Notes: generated by a model not told the origin, from the sequence alone. Shown: positions 26,392 to 39,880, numbered from the stretch's first letter. The stretch: 64,000 nucleotides of DNA from Hemibagrus wyckioides (GCF_019097595.1 NC_080727.1:5412001-5476000); one strand, 5' to 3'. Numbers and translations: made by a program.

Positions 26392-27617
26392 TAGCTGATT
26401 TACGTTTTTATTTTTGAGTGAAAACAGACAAATGGAAATAGATAAAATGAAAATAAATCCATTGACTGGGAGAGTGTTTTATTTTTAAGCAAAGGTAGGG
26501 AGTCCAGACAGAGGAATGTATTAAGAGTTTTCATTTTTGTTTATTAAAACAAACACCAGCACTTCTAATCAGAAAGGAAAAATTAATATCAGTGACAAAT
26601 ACACAGTTTTTAGCTACTGCTGATTAAGACCCTATATATATTATATTACCCTGTAAATATTTAATGAGCGAAATACTGGAATATACTTATTTCCAAATAT
26701 TACTGTGTGTTACTGTGTCATAGACATATGGTTCATTCTTTTCATTTAAACCTTTTATCATCTGTACTGTTGTTTGAGTAATTTATTCCATTTTAAAAAT
26801 TTATATGGGTATATCATTTTACACTCCATCCCTCAATTTTGTACTTTAATGTAAGGAAATCAGTTCCACTGGCTCTGGATCGGGGCTTTTAATGCTTTTG
26901 TAAAACATTTATTTCCTTTCTCTGTGTGGCTTTCGTGTATATACACCAGCTAGACAACATCCACATCCTCCTTCACAATAAAAAAAAATAAGGCTTTTTA
27001 CATGTACAAAAAAACCCTGCTCCTACGACTCCACAGATTACTGAGATTATTTCATTTGGTGGGAAATATCGCCCCCATTTGGTAACACTGCTTGTTCTCA
27101 GATGCACAGAAGCAACAGTCCAACTTTCCAGAATATTGAAATAGGGCTAATTAACAGTAAATAGTAAATAGGGTTTTTAACAGTATGCGGAAAAAATTGA
27201 TTTCAAGTATTAGCTTTTACTAATCTGGGAATGACATTATTTTTAAATAATGAATAAAGCATACTCTATATATTATACAGGAAGTGATCATTTGGGATTT
27301 GTTGCATTAATGCCACGTCCATTTAACATAAAAAAAAATCTAGTTACTTAGTAAAGTCAGAATATCAATAATAAAAGTATAATAATAATAATAAAAAAGT
27401 CAGAAGAGCAATAATTTATTAGCATGCTTTATATACAAAAATGTGGCTAAATTCTTGTGAAAGTTTAATTATGTGATATAGCGTTTATGGCGGATATTGA
27501 TATAGAATGTGTCAATATTCACTTGAAAAATAAAAAAAAAATAATCTAATTTTTAAATAATTTTGACATATCTGTGAGAATTCGGTCTGAGACTTCTGAT
27601 TGGAAAGAGTTATACAT

Positions 27618-27648
<31 letters not shown>

Positions 27649-27881
27649 GACTGGCTGTTATATATAGGCCTGGAATATTTCTTATTGAGCTTGACAATGA
27701 AAGGAAATCAAGCATTGGGCCAGATTTATAGCCAGCCTACTGTAGATTATGGTTAAAAGAGCTTGAAATATAATAAATAATCCATTTATAAAGCTCGTTA
27801 TTTCCAATTGCGCAATGATTCAGAGTGACATATCACAAGCCCTGAAAGCAGAAATGAATTCTGTATGCACTTGCTATTTTT

Positions 27882-27931
<50 letters not shown>

Positions 27932-28649
27932 GTCAAATATATTTCTATTTAGCTTTAGATTTCGGTGCTACAAATCAATAATAATAATAATAATAATAAT
28001 CCTAAATTGTAATAAGTAACTCATAAGGCTTTTAGGTTAATTTATATCCTGAGCAGCAGCTGTCTAATTTCAGTTATCTGTCTCTGGAATACGTACGTGT
28101 TTGTCGACTCGCTAATCAAAATGCGACACTAGCGAGTGCACATAAACAACTCCAACTCTTTACTTGTTCTAAATATAACAGGTGTCACTTTGGCAATAAT
28201 GAGTGCCAGGCTGATTATGTGGCTCACTGGTTCATTTTACAGCGTAAAATTAGGAGATTGGCTTGAAGCCTATCAGTCTGTATTAAGTTGGGAGCGAGCC
28301 AAGCAAGGCCTAAACGATAGCTTGGCAGCGTGCGCATCGTTATACAGTATATGAATGACTTTCAACATTAGATGAAGCAGAGCTAGGATAGGAAAATATC
28401 AGCGTGTGGATCATGGTGTGAATATGGATTTATTACTTTTTTTAATGCATGCTTAAAACTGAAAAAGAAGACACATCAGGAATGGCTTTTACAAGATAAG
28501 ATATGATTTTTTTTTTTGCTTCACAAATGAATTTAATTGATATCTTTTGCTTTTTTGGGAAATCCAACTTGCTAGATTATTATTATTCACCCCTAATATT
28601 AGTGGAAACTGCACCAAGTTCATTGCACAACCAGAAAATCCAGAGAAGT
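25246..28649. other. Gene-free AT-rich stretch with AT arrays
   Basis: AT runs lie at 26023-26044, 26317-26386 (about 70 bases) and 27883-27928; a CT run at about 27618-27644; AAT runs at about 26247-26267 and 27978-28000. A family A tail lies at about 25420-25505, with ATAGGATAAGTGGGACAG. The block at 28080-28350 is unique, complex and less AT-rich and may be regulatory. No exon is supported. Confidence 0.5.
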
Positions 28650-28935
28650 CTATGACATCCATTCATTTTTCGTACTGCTTATCCAACACAGTGTCACATG
28701 GAGCCTGAAGCCTATCCCAGGGGATACACAAACTCACAAACCACTCATTCTGGACAACTTAGAGGTATCAGTTAGCCTACAACACATGTCTTTGGACTGG
28801 GGTAGGAAACCAGAGTGCCTGGAGGAAAATCCCCGAAGCACAGAACATGCAAACTTGGCACATATAAGGTGGAGGTGAGAATCAAACCATCAACCCTGGA
28901 GGTGTGAGGCAAACATGGCTGCTGAGACTGCATAA
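28650..28935 (-). mobile_element. Interspersed repeat family A, long copy, minus orientation
   Basis: It begins CATCCATTCATTTTTCGTAC and CTTATCCAACACAGTG, passes AGCCTGAAGCCTATCCCAGG, CATGTCTTTGGACTGGGG, and ends with GAATCAAACCATCAACCCTG and GGTGTGAGGCAAACATG. This is among the most frequent repeats in catfish-like genomes. Plus-strand copies or fragments lie at 46010-46115, 53645-53935 and 59480-59700, and a decayed minus-strand copy at about 37860-38110. Confidence 0.75.
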
Positions 28936-31601
28936 TGTGCATGTTGTACAGTATCACAACTGAGGAACAATAGTTTTGGTACAGGCATAAAGTTCACACC
29001 TTTTCAGTCCTTGCTATGGTTATGCAGAAACCATAGCAGGTTCCTCAGAAAAAAAACAATGGTTTGATGAAAAATCAAACAAACTGCCAGTCATAGAAGA
29101 TAAATCACTGAAGGGGAAAGGACGTAGGACATGAAATCACGCATGTTTTGGACAGCACTTTCTTTTCATACCTAAAGATTTGACCTGAGCTTGACCTGAG
29201 GCCAATAAGAATTTAGGAGGCAAGGATATTGTCTCGCAGAATAAATGTTCTGCAGGAACAAAATTCCAGGGGGTGGAGCCAGATCTGATCCAGGTCTGAT
29301 CCTACTATAAGCCTTAACCCTAATCTCTGGCTAGAACAACACTGTACAACATGAAACAAAACATTAAACACATTTACCCAGCATGAAACACAGTTATATT
29401 TATGCACCTGCAGGACTTTTGGCTTGACTCCACCCAGGCAGTAGGTCTGACTCCACCCCATGGTTCTGCAGTGAGGGGATTTTAAAGAATGCTGTAAATC
29501 GGTGAACCAAATTTGTAACGCTTGATACACAACTGGAGGCAAAAACATTACTCCTAGAGTTAGAACACTACTGAATAAACATTTTTGCAGACTTCATTTA
29601 GATATAAATTTAACCAATACACGTTTAAGCATTTCTGATGTTAGCATGGAGCCATCAAATTCATCAACATACACACAGGATTTTTTTCAAGACCAGGGAA
29701 GTACGTAATTGCTAAAATTGTGATTAGAATATCGTTTTAATTCTCGTTTACTTCCTCCGCCTCATTGTGATGTGACTCATGCCGGTGCTAATTGACAGGG
29801 TGTCACAGGCTGTGCAAGGGCCAAGGGCCAGGCGTTGGACAGGTGGAGGCCTAATCATGCAGAAAATGAGGCCTTTGGAGTAGCGGAGGGCAAAAGACAG
29901 TGCAGGAGGAGGAGGAGAGGAGGACGGGACTGATGAGGGGTGTCCATGCAAGCAACTAGGACCTACTCGGCCTCCCACCTGGCCGCCAGCACCGTCTCCG
30001 TCCTATCACCTCTATCAGAACCTACGTCTGAGCAATGAAGTCCTCATTCACACCGCACATCATTATCAGCCAGGCCAGCTGGCCAAGGTTCGACCTAAAT
30101 CAGTGCTGAGCTAAACAGCCGAAAGTTTTAAAGATACAGGGAGCATTATTGGGAAATTTCGCACTGTTTTTTGTTTATTATTATATTGTCACAGAAATAC
30201 AAAACGCTACACCGTAAATGCATTTGTTAATTTATAAGCCATTGCTATTTATTCATACGTGAATACCAAAGCATTCAGTGCTACTGTAACTTTTGTGAAA
30301 ACTTTTACATGCAATTAAACCAATATATTATAATATAAAATATTAATACATTTCTTAAGTATATGTATTTATTTATAAATTGTGTGGATTATTTATTTAT
30401 TTAATTAATTATTTATTTTACTTACTTATTGGCCCTGGCTTTAACTTCAGTAAGGTCTAAAATATATAATATAATAGAATATAATTTTTAAGGAAATTGC
30501 AACAAGCAGCAATATGAATATATTAATAAAATAAATTCTAAATTATATGTATTTAATTATAAATTGTTTGATTTATTGATGTCTAAATTACTATTTATTT
30601 ATTTATTTATTTATTTAACTCAACTTCCCTTAACTTAACTTAACTTAACTTGCCCTTAACTTCAGTTTAACAAATATCTAAAATATATTATATAATATAG
30701 TATTCAAAGGAATTCCAACAAGCAGCAGTCTTCTTGGATTTACTGACAATAAATTTGAAAGAAAAGCTACGACTATGAATCTCTGCGCCTGGCTTTTTTA
30801 TGATGTTACTTCAAATGAGACATTCGAACACACAGAAGCATTACACTGTAATGAACTCTAATCTGTTTTCTGGCTTCCTGACATCACATGACCGTCTTCG
30901 CACCGAGGTATTCTGCAAGAAAATGAGAACAGCACGGTTCAGGAAAAACAGGTCAATACCACAGTGTATGTCATAAGGCAATATTGCAGCATGTATGACC
31001 AAAGCAGACTCAGAGCTCCATCGATTGACAATAGAAATCAGGTGGGTGTTAGCCCAACACAGCTCCAGATTGCTGTTTAAATGGCTGCCAATTTGATGAA
31101 ACTCACTAGCTCGGTGACTTCATGCTGTTTCAATCAGAAAATTAGCTTCTTTGAGACGCAGGGGACCAGCTGGAGCTTGTACTGTATCACACCACAGGGC
31201 TCAGGTGCAGAAAATGTTTGTATCCCTAACACTCAGTGTTAGTACACTGCAAAGCTTTTGTCTAAGTGTATAAAAAAATGATCAGATTCCTGTCTGGGTT
31301 TTAAATGCTGCGGGAAGAAAGTTGGAAAGCTACAATCGCTATATTAATATTTTAAAAAGAAGGTTGGGGGGAAATTTGTTTTTGTGCTGTAAAATACTGA
31401 ATTATTGGAAACTGTCCTAGCAGAGGGAGATTTTTTTTTTTCTAACAGCAGCACTATCAGGATTGAATATTGAATATTTTATTATCCTGAGTAAAGCTGA
31501 ATAATTTGTTGTCACCTCATACATCCTGCACATTGCATATTCTGTACATATTAAAAAAGTGACACACATTTTCAATTTTATTCATAGTTCCGCTTGGTGT
31601 G

Positions 31602-31633
<32 letters not shown>

Positions 31634-31699
31634 ATAGGTGAAAAATGCATTCTTGCTTTTAATTTCTCTGGTTTGGTGTAATAATCAAATTGAGGTTGT
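28936..31699. other. Gene-free stretch with candidate regulatory block and TTTA runs
   Basis: About 29745-30110 is a complex block of higher GC with GTGCTAATTGACAGGGTG, which includes a homeodomain-type TAATTG core; it is a candidate regulatory element only. TTTA runs lie at about 30390-30420 and 30593-30616, and a TAACT run at about 30626-30652. A GT run lies at 31598-31634. Confidence 0.5.
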
Positions 31700-32110
31700 T
31701 TTCATGACAAAGAAGGAAGAAAGGAAGGAAGAAACCAAAATGAGAGTGATTTTGCTGGTATAAAGGAAGGAAGGAAGGAAGGAGATAACCAGGCTGAGGG
31801 TTTTTTCAAGGGAAAGAAAGAAAGAAACAAACAAACAAACAAAGAAACAAACAAACAAAGAAACAAACAAACAAAGAAGCAACTGAGAGTTGCTTTTTGG
31901 CTTTTGAAATTCATTGGAAGGAAGGAAGGAAGGAAGGAAGGAAGGAAGGAAGGAAGGAAGGAAGAAAGGAAGGAAGGAAGGAAGGACGGAAGGAAGAAAT
32001 GAGGGAAGGAAGGATGGAAGGATATAAGCCATACAGTTTTTTTTCCAGGGAAAACAGAAGGAAAGGAAGAAGGAAGGAAAGAAGGAAGGAAGAAGGAAGT
32101 AACTGTAATT
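31700..32110 (+). repeat. Compound purine-rich array (GAAG/GAAA/CAAA), left flank of the large array
   Basis: Runs of GAAG, GAAA and AAAC tetranucleotides alternate with short non-repeat linkers such as GAGGGTTTTTTCAAGGGAAA (about 31796-31815) and AAAGAAGCAACTGAGAG (about 31873-31889). Related linkers occur in a second array at 38195-38605. The minus strand reads open as Phe-Leu-Pro-Ser repeats, an artefact of the tetranucleotide. Confidence 0.9.
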
Positions 32111-32182
32111 TTTTACTACTCTAATGTACAGCATTACTACATATATGAAAAACGCAACATTATTTTATCATTATAATGCTGC

Positions 32183-32223
<41 letters not shown>

Positions 32224-33115
32224 ATCTCTATCTAGACATGGATGTGGAAAGTCCTTTCTTTATTTGATGACCTCATCCACTGGACGGAATAATTATTTCA
32301 CCCGTAATATTCTCTCTAATTTATTTCAATTGCTTCATACGGTACATTCCACTGTTTTTAAAACCAAACCAATATAAACATCAGATGCTCGGCTCATCCC
32401 CTCCTCCAACCGGGAAGAGGAGAAGAAAAGGAAAACCTGAAATGACTGGAAAAAAAAAAAAGACGGAACGGGCTGTGAGTTATAAAAAGCAACAGAAGGG
32501 AAATCAACTTTCTCAGCTGTGGCCATATGTTACCAAGGTGATGTTCCATGAAATCGATCCTACTCTTGATATTTGCCAGCTCTTGAGTTTCTGCGCTCTG
32601 AGCCGATCCTTCGCGTGTCCATCTGGGCAGCAGTTGGAAGTGGCGTACATTTGGAAGAGAATGAAGTGTGCAGGCCACCGTGACAAAAAAGGAAATAAAA
32701 AAAAAAAATAACAGGAAATAAGAAGTCTAGGTTTGGTTTAAAAAAAAAACCCTGTAAGTGCTGTTAAGTTAAGAATAACACACAGTGAAGCACACTGTTA
32801 CAGGAAAATCAGCCATGATGGAGTGGTGCAGAGCGGCCTGACGGGACACCGAGTTACTCTTCACACTGAAAACACAACATCCTGAAGTCTTTTATTTATT
32901 TTCATCCTTCTGCACTTTGTGTATAGAACAAAACCTTTAATGTTCCTATTATCACGTGCATTATAGAAGCTATAAACATACAGGATAAACTCTAGTCTTT
33001 TTTCTTTTTTTTCTCTCTATATTAAAGTTTTTGATTAAAGAAATACAGCTGGTACAGAGAAAGCAGAGAAATTCACCATGAAGGAAAAAGAAATGTCACA
33101 CTGGAGACTCCGACC
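32111..33115. other. Gene-free stretch with an ATG run
   Basis: An ATG/GAT run lies at 32183-32222. A-rich runs follow. A dispersed motif CACACTGGAGACTCCG lies at about 33096-33111 just before the GAAA tracts start. No exon is supported. Confidence 0.5.
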
Positions 33116-33118
33116 ATG

Positions 33119-33201
<83 letters not shown>

Positions 33202-33224
33202 AATCGACAGTGGATTTTATAGGA

Positions 33225-33280
<56 letters not shown>

Positions 33281-33335
33281 ATTGACAGTGGCCTTTATAG
33301 GAAGGAAGGAAGGAGGAAGGAAGGAAGGAAGAAAG

Positions 33336-33391
<56 letters not shown>

Positions 33392-33419
33392 GAAAGAAAT
33401 CAACAGTGGATTTTATAGG

Positions 33420-33480
<61 letters not shown>

Positions 33481-33514
33481 GAAAACCATGCGGATTTTAT
33501 ATGGTTGTTGTTGC

Positions 33515-33557
<43 letters not shown>

Positions 33558-33581
33558 GAAACCACAGTGGATTTTATGCGG

Positions 33582-33616
<35 letters not shown>

Positions 33617-33640
33617 GAAATCGACAGTGGATTTTATGCG

Positions 33641-33702
<62 letters not shown>

Positions 33703-33727
33703 GAAATCGACAGTGGATTTTATGCGG

Positions 33728-33765
<38 letters not shown>

Positions 33766-33794
33766 GAAATCAACAGTGGATTTGGCAGGACTGG

Positions 33795-33826
<32 letters not shown>

Positions 33827-33870
33827 AAAAGAAATCAACAGTGGATTTCATAGACCTTGTTGTTGTTATA

Positions 33871-33901
<31 letters not shown>

Positions 33902-33972
33902 AAACGAAAGAAACGAAGAAAGCGTTGTTGAAAGAAATCAACAGTGGATTTGCAGGACCTGTTGTTGTTATA

Positions 33973-34051
<79 letters not shown>

Positions 34052-34077
34052 GAAATCAACAGTGGATTTGGCAGACC

Positions 34078-34117
<40 letters not shown>

Positions 34118-34170
34118 ATGTTGTTGTTGAAACCAACAGTGGACTTTATAGACCGGTTGTTGTTGTTATA

Positions 34171-34201
<31 letters not shown>

Positions 34202-34358
34202 AAACGAAAGAACGCAAAGTTGTTGTTATGTTGTTGTTAAATCAACAGTGGATTTCAGGACGGTTGTTGTTATATGTTGTTGTTGTTGTTGTTAAACGAA
34301 AGAACCAAAGTTGTTGTTGTTGTTGTTGTTGTTGTTGTACAGTGGATTTATAGGACGG

Positions 34359-34411
<53 letters not shown>

Positions 34412-34475
34412 GAAACCAACAGCGGATTTACGGTTGTTGTTATATGTTGTTGTTGTTGTTGCTGTTGAAAGAACG

Positions 34476-34510
<35 letters not shown>

Positions 34511-34554
34511 GAAAGAAACCAACAGTGGATTTTATAGGACTGGTTGTTGTTATA

Positions 34555-34597
<43 letters not shown>

Positions 34598-34675
34598 GAA
34601 CGAAAGAACGAAAGAACGAAAGAGTTGTTGTTGTTGAAATCAACAGTGACTTACAGGACTTTGGTTGTTGTTATA

Positions 34676-34721
<46 letters not shown>

Positions 34722-34739
34722 GCCAGTGACTTACAGACC

Positions 34740-34789
<50 letters not shown>

Positions 34790-34818
34790 CAGTGGACTTG
34801 CAGACCTGTTGTTGTTGC

Positions 34819-34885
<67 letters not shown>

Positions 34886-34955
34886 GAAACAGTGGACTTT
34901 CATAGGACCTTGTTGTTGTTGTTGTTGTTGTTGTTATATGTTGTTGTTGAAACGG

Positions 34956-34999
<44 letters not shown>

Positions 35000-35025
35000 G
35001 AAACAGTGGATTTGGCAGGACCCGG

Positions 35026-35084
<59 letters not shown>

Positions 35085-35127
35085 AAGAAATCACCAGTGG
35101 ACTTTACAGGACCTGTTGTTGCTTATA

Positions 35128-35170
<43 letters not shown>

Positions 35171-35196
35171 GAAACCAACAGTGGATTTACAGGACC

Positions 35197-35236
<40 letters not shown>

Positions 35237-35277
35237 ATGTTGTTGTTGAAATCAAATAAGTGGATTTAAGGACCCGG

Positions 35278-35312
<35 letters not shown>

Positions 35313-35350
35313 GAAATCAACAGTGGATTTTCAGACCTGTTGTTGTTATA

Positions 35351-35384
<34 letters not shown>

Positions 35385-35452
35385 AAACGAAAGAACGAGA
35401 AAGTTGTTGTTGTTAAAATCAACAGTGGATTTCAGGACCTGTTGTTGTTATA

Positions 35453-35510
<58 letters not shown>

Positions 35511-35631
35511 GAAATCAAACAGTGGATTTGTAGACCTGTTGTTGTTGTTGTTGTTGTTGTTGCTGTTGTTGTTGTTGTTGTTGTTGTTGTTAAAATCAAC
35601 AGTGGACTTTTCCAGACTGGTTGTTGTTATA

Positions 35632-35662
<31 letters not shown>

Positions 35663-35820
35663 GAACGAAAGAACGGTTGTTGTTGTTGTTGTTGTTGAAA
35701 TCAACAGTGGATTTGCAGACCCGGTTGTTGTTATATGTTGTTGTTGTTGTTGTTGAACGAAAGAACCAGCTGTTGTTGTTGTTGTTGTTGTTGTTGTTGA
35801 AACAGTGGATTTATAGACCG

Positions 35821-35867
<47 letters not shown>

Positions 35868-36025
35868 GAAATCAACAGTGACTTACAGACCTGTTGTTGT
35901 TATATGTTGTTGTTGTTGCTGTTGTTGTTGTTGTTGTTAAACGAAAGAACGAAAGTTGTTTGTTGTTGTTGAAATCAACAGTGATTTACAGACTTGTTGT
36001 TGTTATATGTTGTTGTTGTTGTTGC

Positions 36026-36056
<31 letters not shown>

Positions 36057-36077
36057 GCTAGTGGATTTGTGACCCGG

Positions 36078-36120
<43 letters not shown>

Positions 36121-36142
36121 AACAGTGGATTTACAGGACCGG

Positions 36143-36204
<62 letters not shown>

Positions 36205-36271
36205 GAAACAGTGGACTTACAGGACCTGGTTGTTGTTGTTGTTGTTGTTGTTATATGTTGTTGTTGAACGG

Positions 36272-36329
<58 letters not shown>

Positions 36330-36350
36330 ACAGTGGATTTCATAGACCGG

Positions 36351-36403
<53 letters not shown>

Positions 36404-36480
36404 GAAACCAACAGTGGATTTGGACTGGTTGTTATATGTTGTTGTTGTTGTTGTTGAAAGAAAGAAAGAACGAAAGAAAG

Positions 36481-36516
<36 letters not shown>

Positions 36517-36541
36517 GAAATCAACAGTGGATTTCAGGACC

Positions 36542-36576
<35 letters not shown>

Positions 36577-36625
36577 GAAAGAAAGAAAGAAAGAAAGAAA
36601 TCAACAGTGGATTTCATAGGACGGA

Positions 36626-36692
<67 letters not shown>
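33116..36692 (+). repeat. Large compound array: about 39 spacers separated by GTT or GAAA tracts
   Basis: The array opens with GAAA tracts (33117-33201 and about 33222-33280) and closes with GAAA tracts (about 36578-36600 and 36624-36692). Inside, GTT tracts of widely varying length are separated by about 39 copies of a spacer with core ATCAACAGTGGATTT followed by a few variable bases and usually AGGACC. Many spacers are followed by GTTGTTGTTATATG, and some units carry AACGAAAGAACGAAAG, which looks like residue of the GAAA tracts. Mean spacing is about 90 bases. The open frames give homopolymers of Val, Leu or Cys on plus and Asn, Gln or Thr on minus; they are not genes. Confidence 0.95.
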
Positions 36693-38194
36693 TGACAGAT
36701 GGAAAGAAGGAAGGAATGAAGGAAGGAAAGTTAGCATGTGTTCAGGTTTTGATCCTGTTGCTCTGATCACCTGACCTGTTCCTCTTTAGCATCTCAGAAT
36801 GCTCTTCAGTGTTTGTGTTCTGGAGTTCAGGTTTATTATTTACTCCACAGATCAGCAGAGGAAACTTTTCAGAAGCGTATTTCCAGAACTTTGACATTTT
36901 TCCTCTTTTTTTTTTTTTTGGATTTCTCCACTGAGATTCAGGACGATATTAAAAAAACTGAAGGCTTGTGCTGTGAGTGTGAGGTAATGTAGGCCCGAGG
37001 TGTGGGCTCTCGCTCTGCCTCAGCTCCTGCCCCAGGGAGATTTGCAGAGAGAAGCGAAACAGTGGGACGGAATCAGGAGGAAAAAAAGGGCTTTTGTCCA
37101 TGTCCCTCCATTAATCTGATGACTGTAGAGAAATGCCAAGGGGATTAAATGTGTTACTCCAAAAGCGTTTTTTTTTTTCCCCCACCTCTTGCCACTCTGA
37201 CTGCAAATTGAAAGATGGGGAGGGGGAATAAAAGAGTGGGGGGGTGTTAATTGCTTGCCAATCGATAATTCTATAATTACTTTGTGATAAATGGCTGGCT
37301 TGCAGTGCCTGGGCTGCTGGGAAAACAGGGAATATAGGGATATGGTGTGTGTGTGTGTGTGTGTGTTTAAGGGGGGGATCAGGAGGTGGAGCTGGTGGGC
37401 CTGTTTTAGGGCATCAGAAAAAAGGAAATATTTGCTTTTGCGCCTACACGCGTAGCCGCCCTGGGCTTTGTGACAGGGAATTTGTGTCAGGTTTAAACAA
37501 GCAGTTGAAGGCAGCTGGGAGCTTCTGTCTGGGGCTTCAGATGGAGCGAGTGAAGGAGGGGAAGAAAAAAACAAAAAACGACAGAGCGCTAGCTCCCCTT
37601 GGCGACATCACACAACAGAATTTACTCACTGTAGCGACTTCAAATGTCTGCACAAGTCGTTTCAACTAGTCACGTCGTTGCCACTCTTTATCCCGTCTTC
37701 CTCGGTACAAACAAAGCGCACTACAGACATTGTGTATTTACATAAATGTGGGACTGCTAAGAACATGTTTGATCCACTAGACCGGTAGGATGGTCAGTCA
37801 TGGATTTGGGAGTTATGGGGCTAACTGATGATTGACAGGATATTTCAACTGAAGTCCATTTCCATTGTTGCTCTTCCATATACAAGACAATACAAGGGCT
37901 GTGTGCAAGATAATGGAAGAAAATCCAGAGCTTATCCCGAGAAACACCGGAGGTGAGGTCTGGATTCCATCTGTGTTGGGATGCCACTTCATACAGATTC
38001 ATACACTTGTTGACACGTTGAGTTTGGTAGTTTGTCTCCTGGCATGTTTTTGGAAGGTTGGAGGAAATTCAAACCCGCTAAGATGTACAAGATCAGTGAC
38101 AGTAACACGAGATCAGGATTGAAACAAATAGTAAATGAATGTACAAAATGAATTAATGTACTTGCATCACACAAGTGTGTAGAAAAATTAATTA
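36693..38194. other. Gene-free stretch with candidate regulatory block and decayed repeat
   Basis: About 37160-37340 is complex unique sequence with TGTTAATTGCTTGCCAATCG, a candidate regulatory element. A GT run lies at 37343-37367. A decayed minus-orientation copy of family A runs over about 37860-38110 (CTGGCATGTTTTTGGAAGG and CAAACCCGC). The open frame at 37020-37574 on minus has no recognisable domain and includes codons of the GT run. Confidence 0.5.
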
Positions 38195-38320
38195 AAGAGG
38201 GAAGGAAGGAAGGAAGGAGAAAGAAGTATATAACCAACGTGCCAGTTTCCTTTCATAGGTATGTAGAAAGGAAGGAAGGAAGGAAGGAAGGAAGGAATTT
38301 GAGGGTTTTTTCATGGCAAA

Positions 38321-38376
<56 letters not shown>

Positions 38377-38605
38377 GATTGAAGGAAGGAAGAAATGAAG
38401 GAAGGAAGGATATAACCAAATGACTGCTTTTATTTTTCATTTTGAGGGTTTTTTTAAAGAGAGAAAGAAAGAAATAAAGAAAGAAAGAAAGAAAGAAAGA
38501 AACAAACAAACAAACAAAGAAGCAATTCAGAAGCAATTGGCATTGACTTTCATGTAAAGGATGGAAGGAAGGAAGGAAGGAACCCAAATTGAGTTTTTTT
38601 TTCCC
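38195..38605 (+). repeat. Compound purine-rich array, right partner of 31700-32110
   Basis: Runs of GAAG, GAAA and CAAA alternate with linkers such as GAGGGTTTTTTCATGGCAAA (about 38301-38320), GGATATAACCAAATGACTGC (about 38408-38427) and CAAAGAAGCAATTCAG. The linkers correspond to those at 31700-32110, so the two arrays share origin although they lie about 6 kb apart with the GTT array between them. Confidence 0.9.
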
Positions 38606-39290
38606 GTGGGAAAGAAGTACTGTAGTCTTTGCTTGAACAGAACCAGAAAGTGAGCAAATTAAATAAATAAAAAAAGAAAAGTTTTTGTGAGCATTGCCGT
38701 TGTGGTGATGGACAAAGGTCAGGGCCCAGTCCAAGGAAGAGAGAAATAAATCCAAGCATTTCAAGGTTAATGGCAGAGCACAACAAAATGGATTCCATGT
38801 CAGAGGCAGGCTGACAGGTGATTTGACTCGGGTAAACCTGTGTAATCAATCTCAACCCGGCCACTTTCACCTGGGGATACGTGCAGGAGGGGACGCCAAA
38901 AGATCCGGTCTGTTGACCGCAATGCTATACATGCTGATGAACTGATTAGAGGTTTTATGCTAATAGTCATTTTTTCATATGACCAAGTGGGTCAAGAAAT
39001 AATGATATACATGACAATTATTAGTATTAATCTCAGAGGGTGGGGTGGGGTGGGGTGGGGTGGGGGGGGTAACTGGTAACATAAATAAACTGTTTATAGT
39101 GTGAGAGCATTCATGTGATCATGCTACTGTAGATCAACAATATTTAAAAACTATATAAAAATATTTTAGAAAATCTTTCTGAATAATAATTAGAAAAAAA
39201 CTAAATCACACCTGGAAATGAAATTAGCCTTGTATAAAATGTCTGTAATAAAAAAAAAAATGAATCGTGTATAAAATTAAAATTCTTTGT

Positions 39291-39322
<32 letters not shown>

Positions 39323-39880
39323 ATCATGTGATGAGAATCATATGTGGGAAAAAAGAAACAAAGGGAAAATAAATCAAGTTGGGAGGAAAAAAAAATCATA
39401 AACCAAATCAAGTGGAAAGAATTCTTTTTTAATGAATTCTTTTTAACGTGTGAAAGTAAATGACTGAACTGTGTAACAAAATCATGGGAATAAATGATCT
39501 GTATACAAAATTTTAAGTCACATGTGGAAATAAATTAATGTGAAAAAAAAAAAATAAACAGGTTATAAAACAGTTACATTGAGACGGTCTGAAAATGTAA
39601 ACGATTCATTTTATTTTTCATATTTGAGCTTTTAAAACGTCTGTGAATCATGAATGCTTATAATAATAACATGAAGCTGTAATGACAGTAGTTAGTTATT
39701 CACTGCAGTGTCCATAAGTCTTTATTAGTAATTATTTAATGATAATTAAATCAATAACAAAAACATTTTAGGTTTTTCCAAACACTACTTTTTCACCAAG
39801 AAAGAAAAAGTGATAGAAAAGTCAGTAGTATATAAGTAGTATATAAAGCACACTGCTTTGTTGAGACAAAAAAAATGGCC

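Noticed and set aside
31685..32134. Minus-strand Phe-Leu-Pro-Ser repeat protein
   Set aside because: Reading of the GAAG tetranucleotide array; the same happens at 36534-36770 and 38192-38764.
33035..35875. Long open frames coding for poly-Asn, poly-Gln, poly-Val, poly-Leu or poly-Cys
   Set aside because: They are frame readings of GTT/AAC tracts, present in every frame on both strands with no unique domain beside them.
33116..36692. CRISPR-like array: short conserved repeats separated by variable segments
   Set aside because: The segments between the conserved words are simple GTT or GAAA tracts of very uneven length, not unique spacers, and the DNA is from a vertebrate.
37020..37574. 184-codon minus-strand open frame
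   Set aside because: It includes codons of the GT microsatellite, has no recognisable domain, and covers a likely regulatory block.
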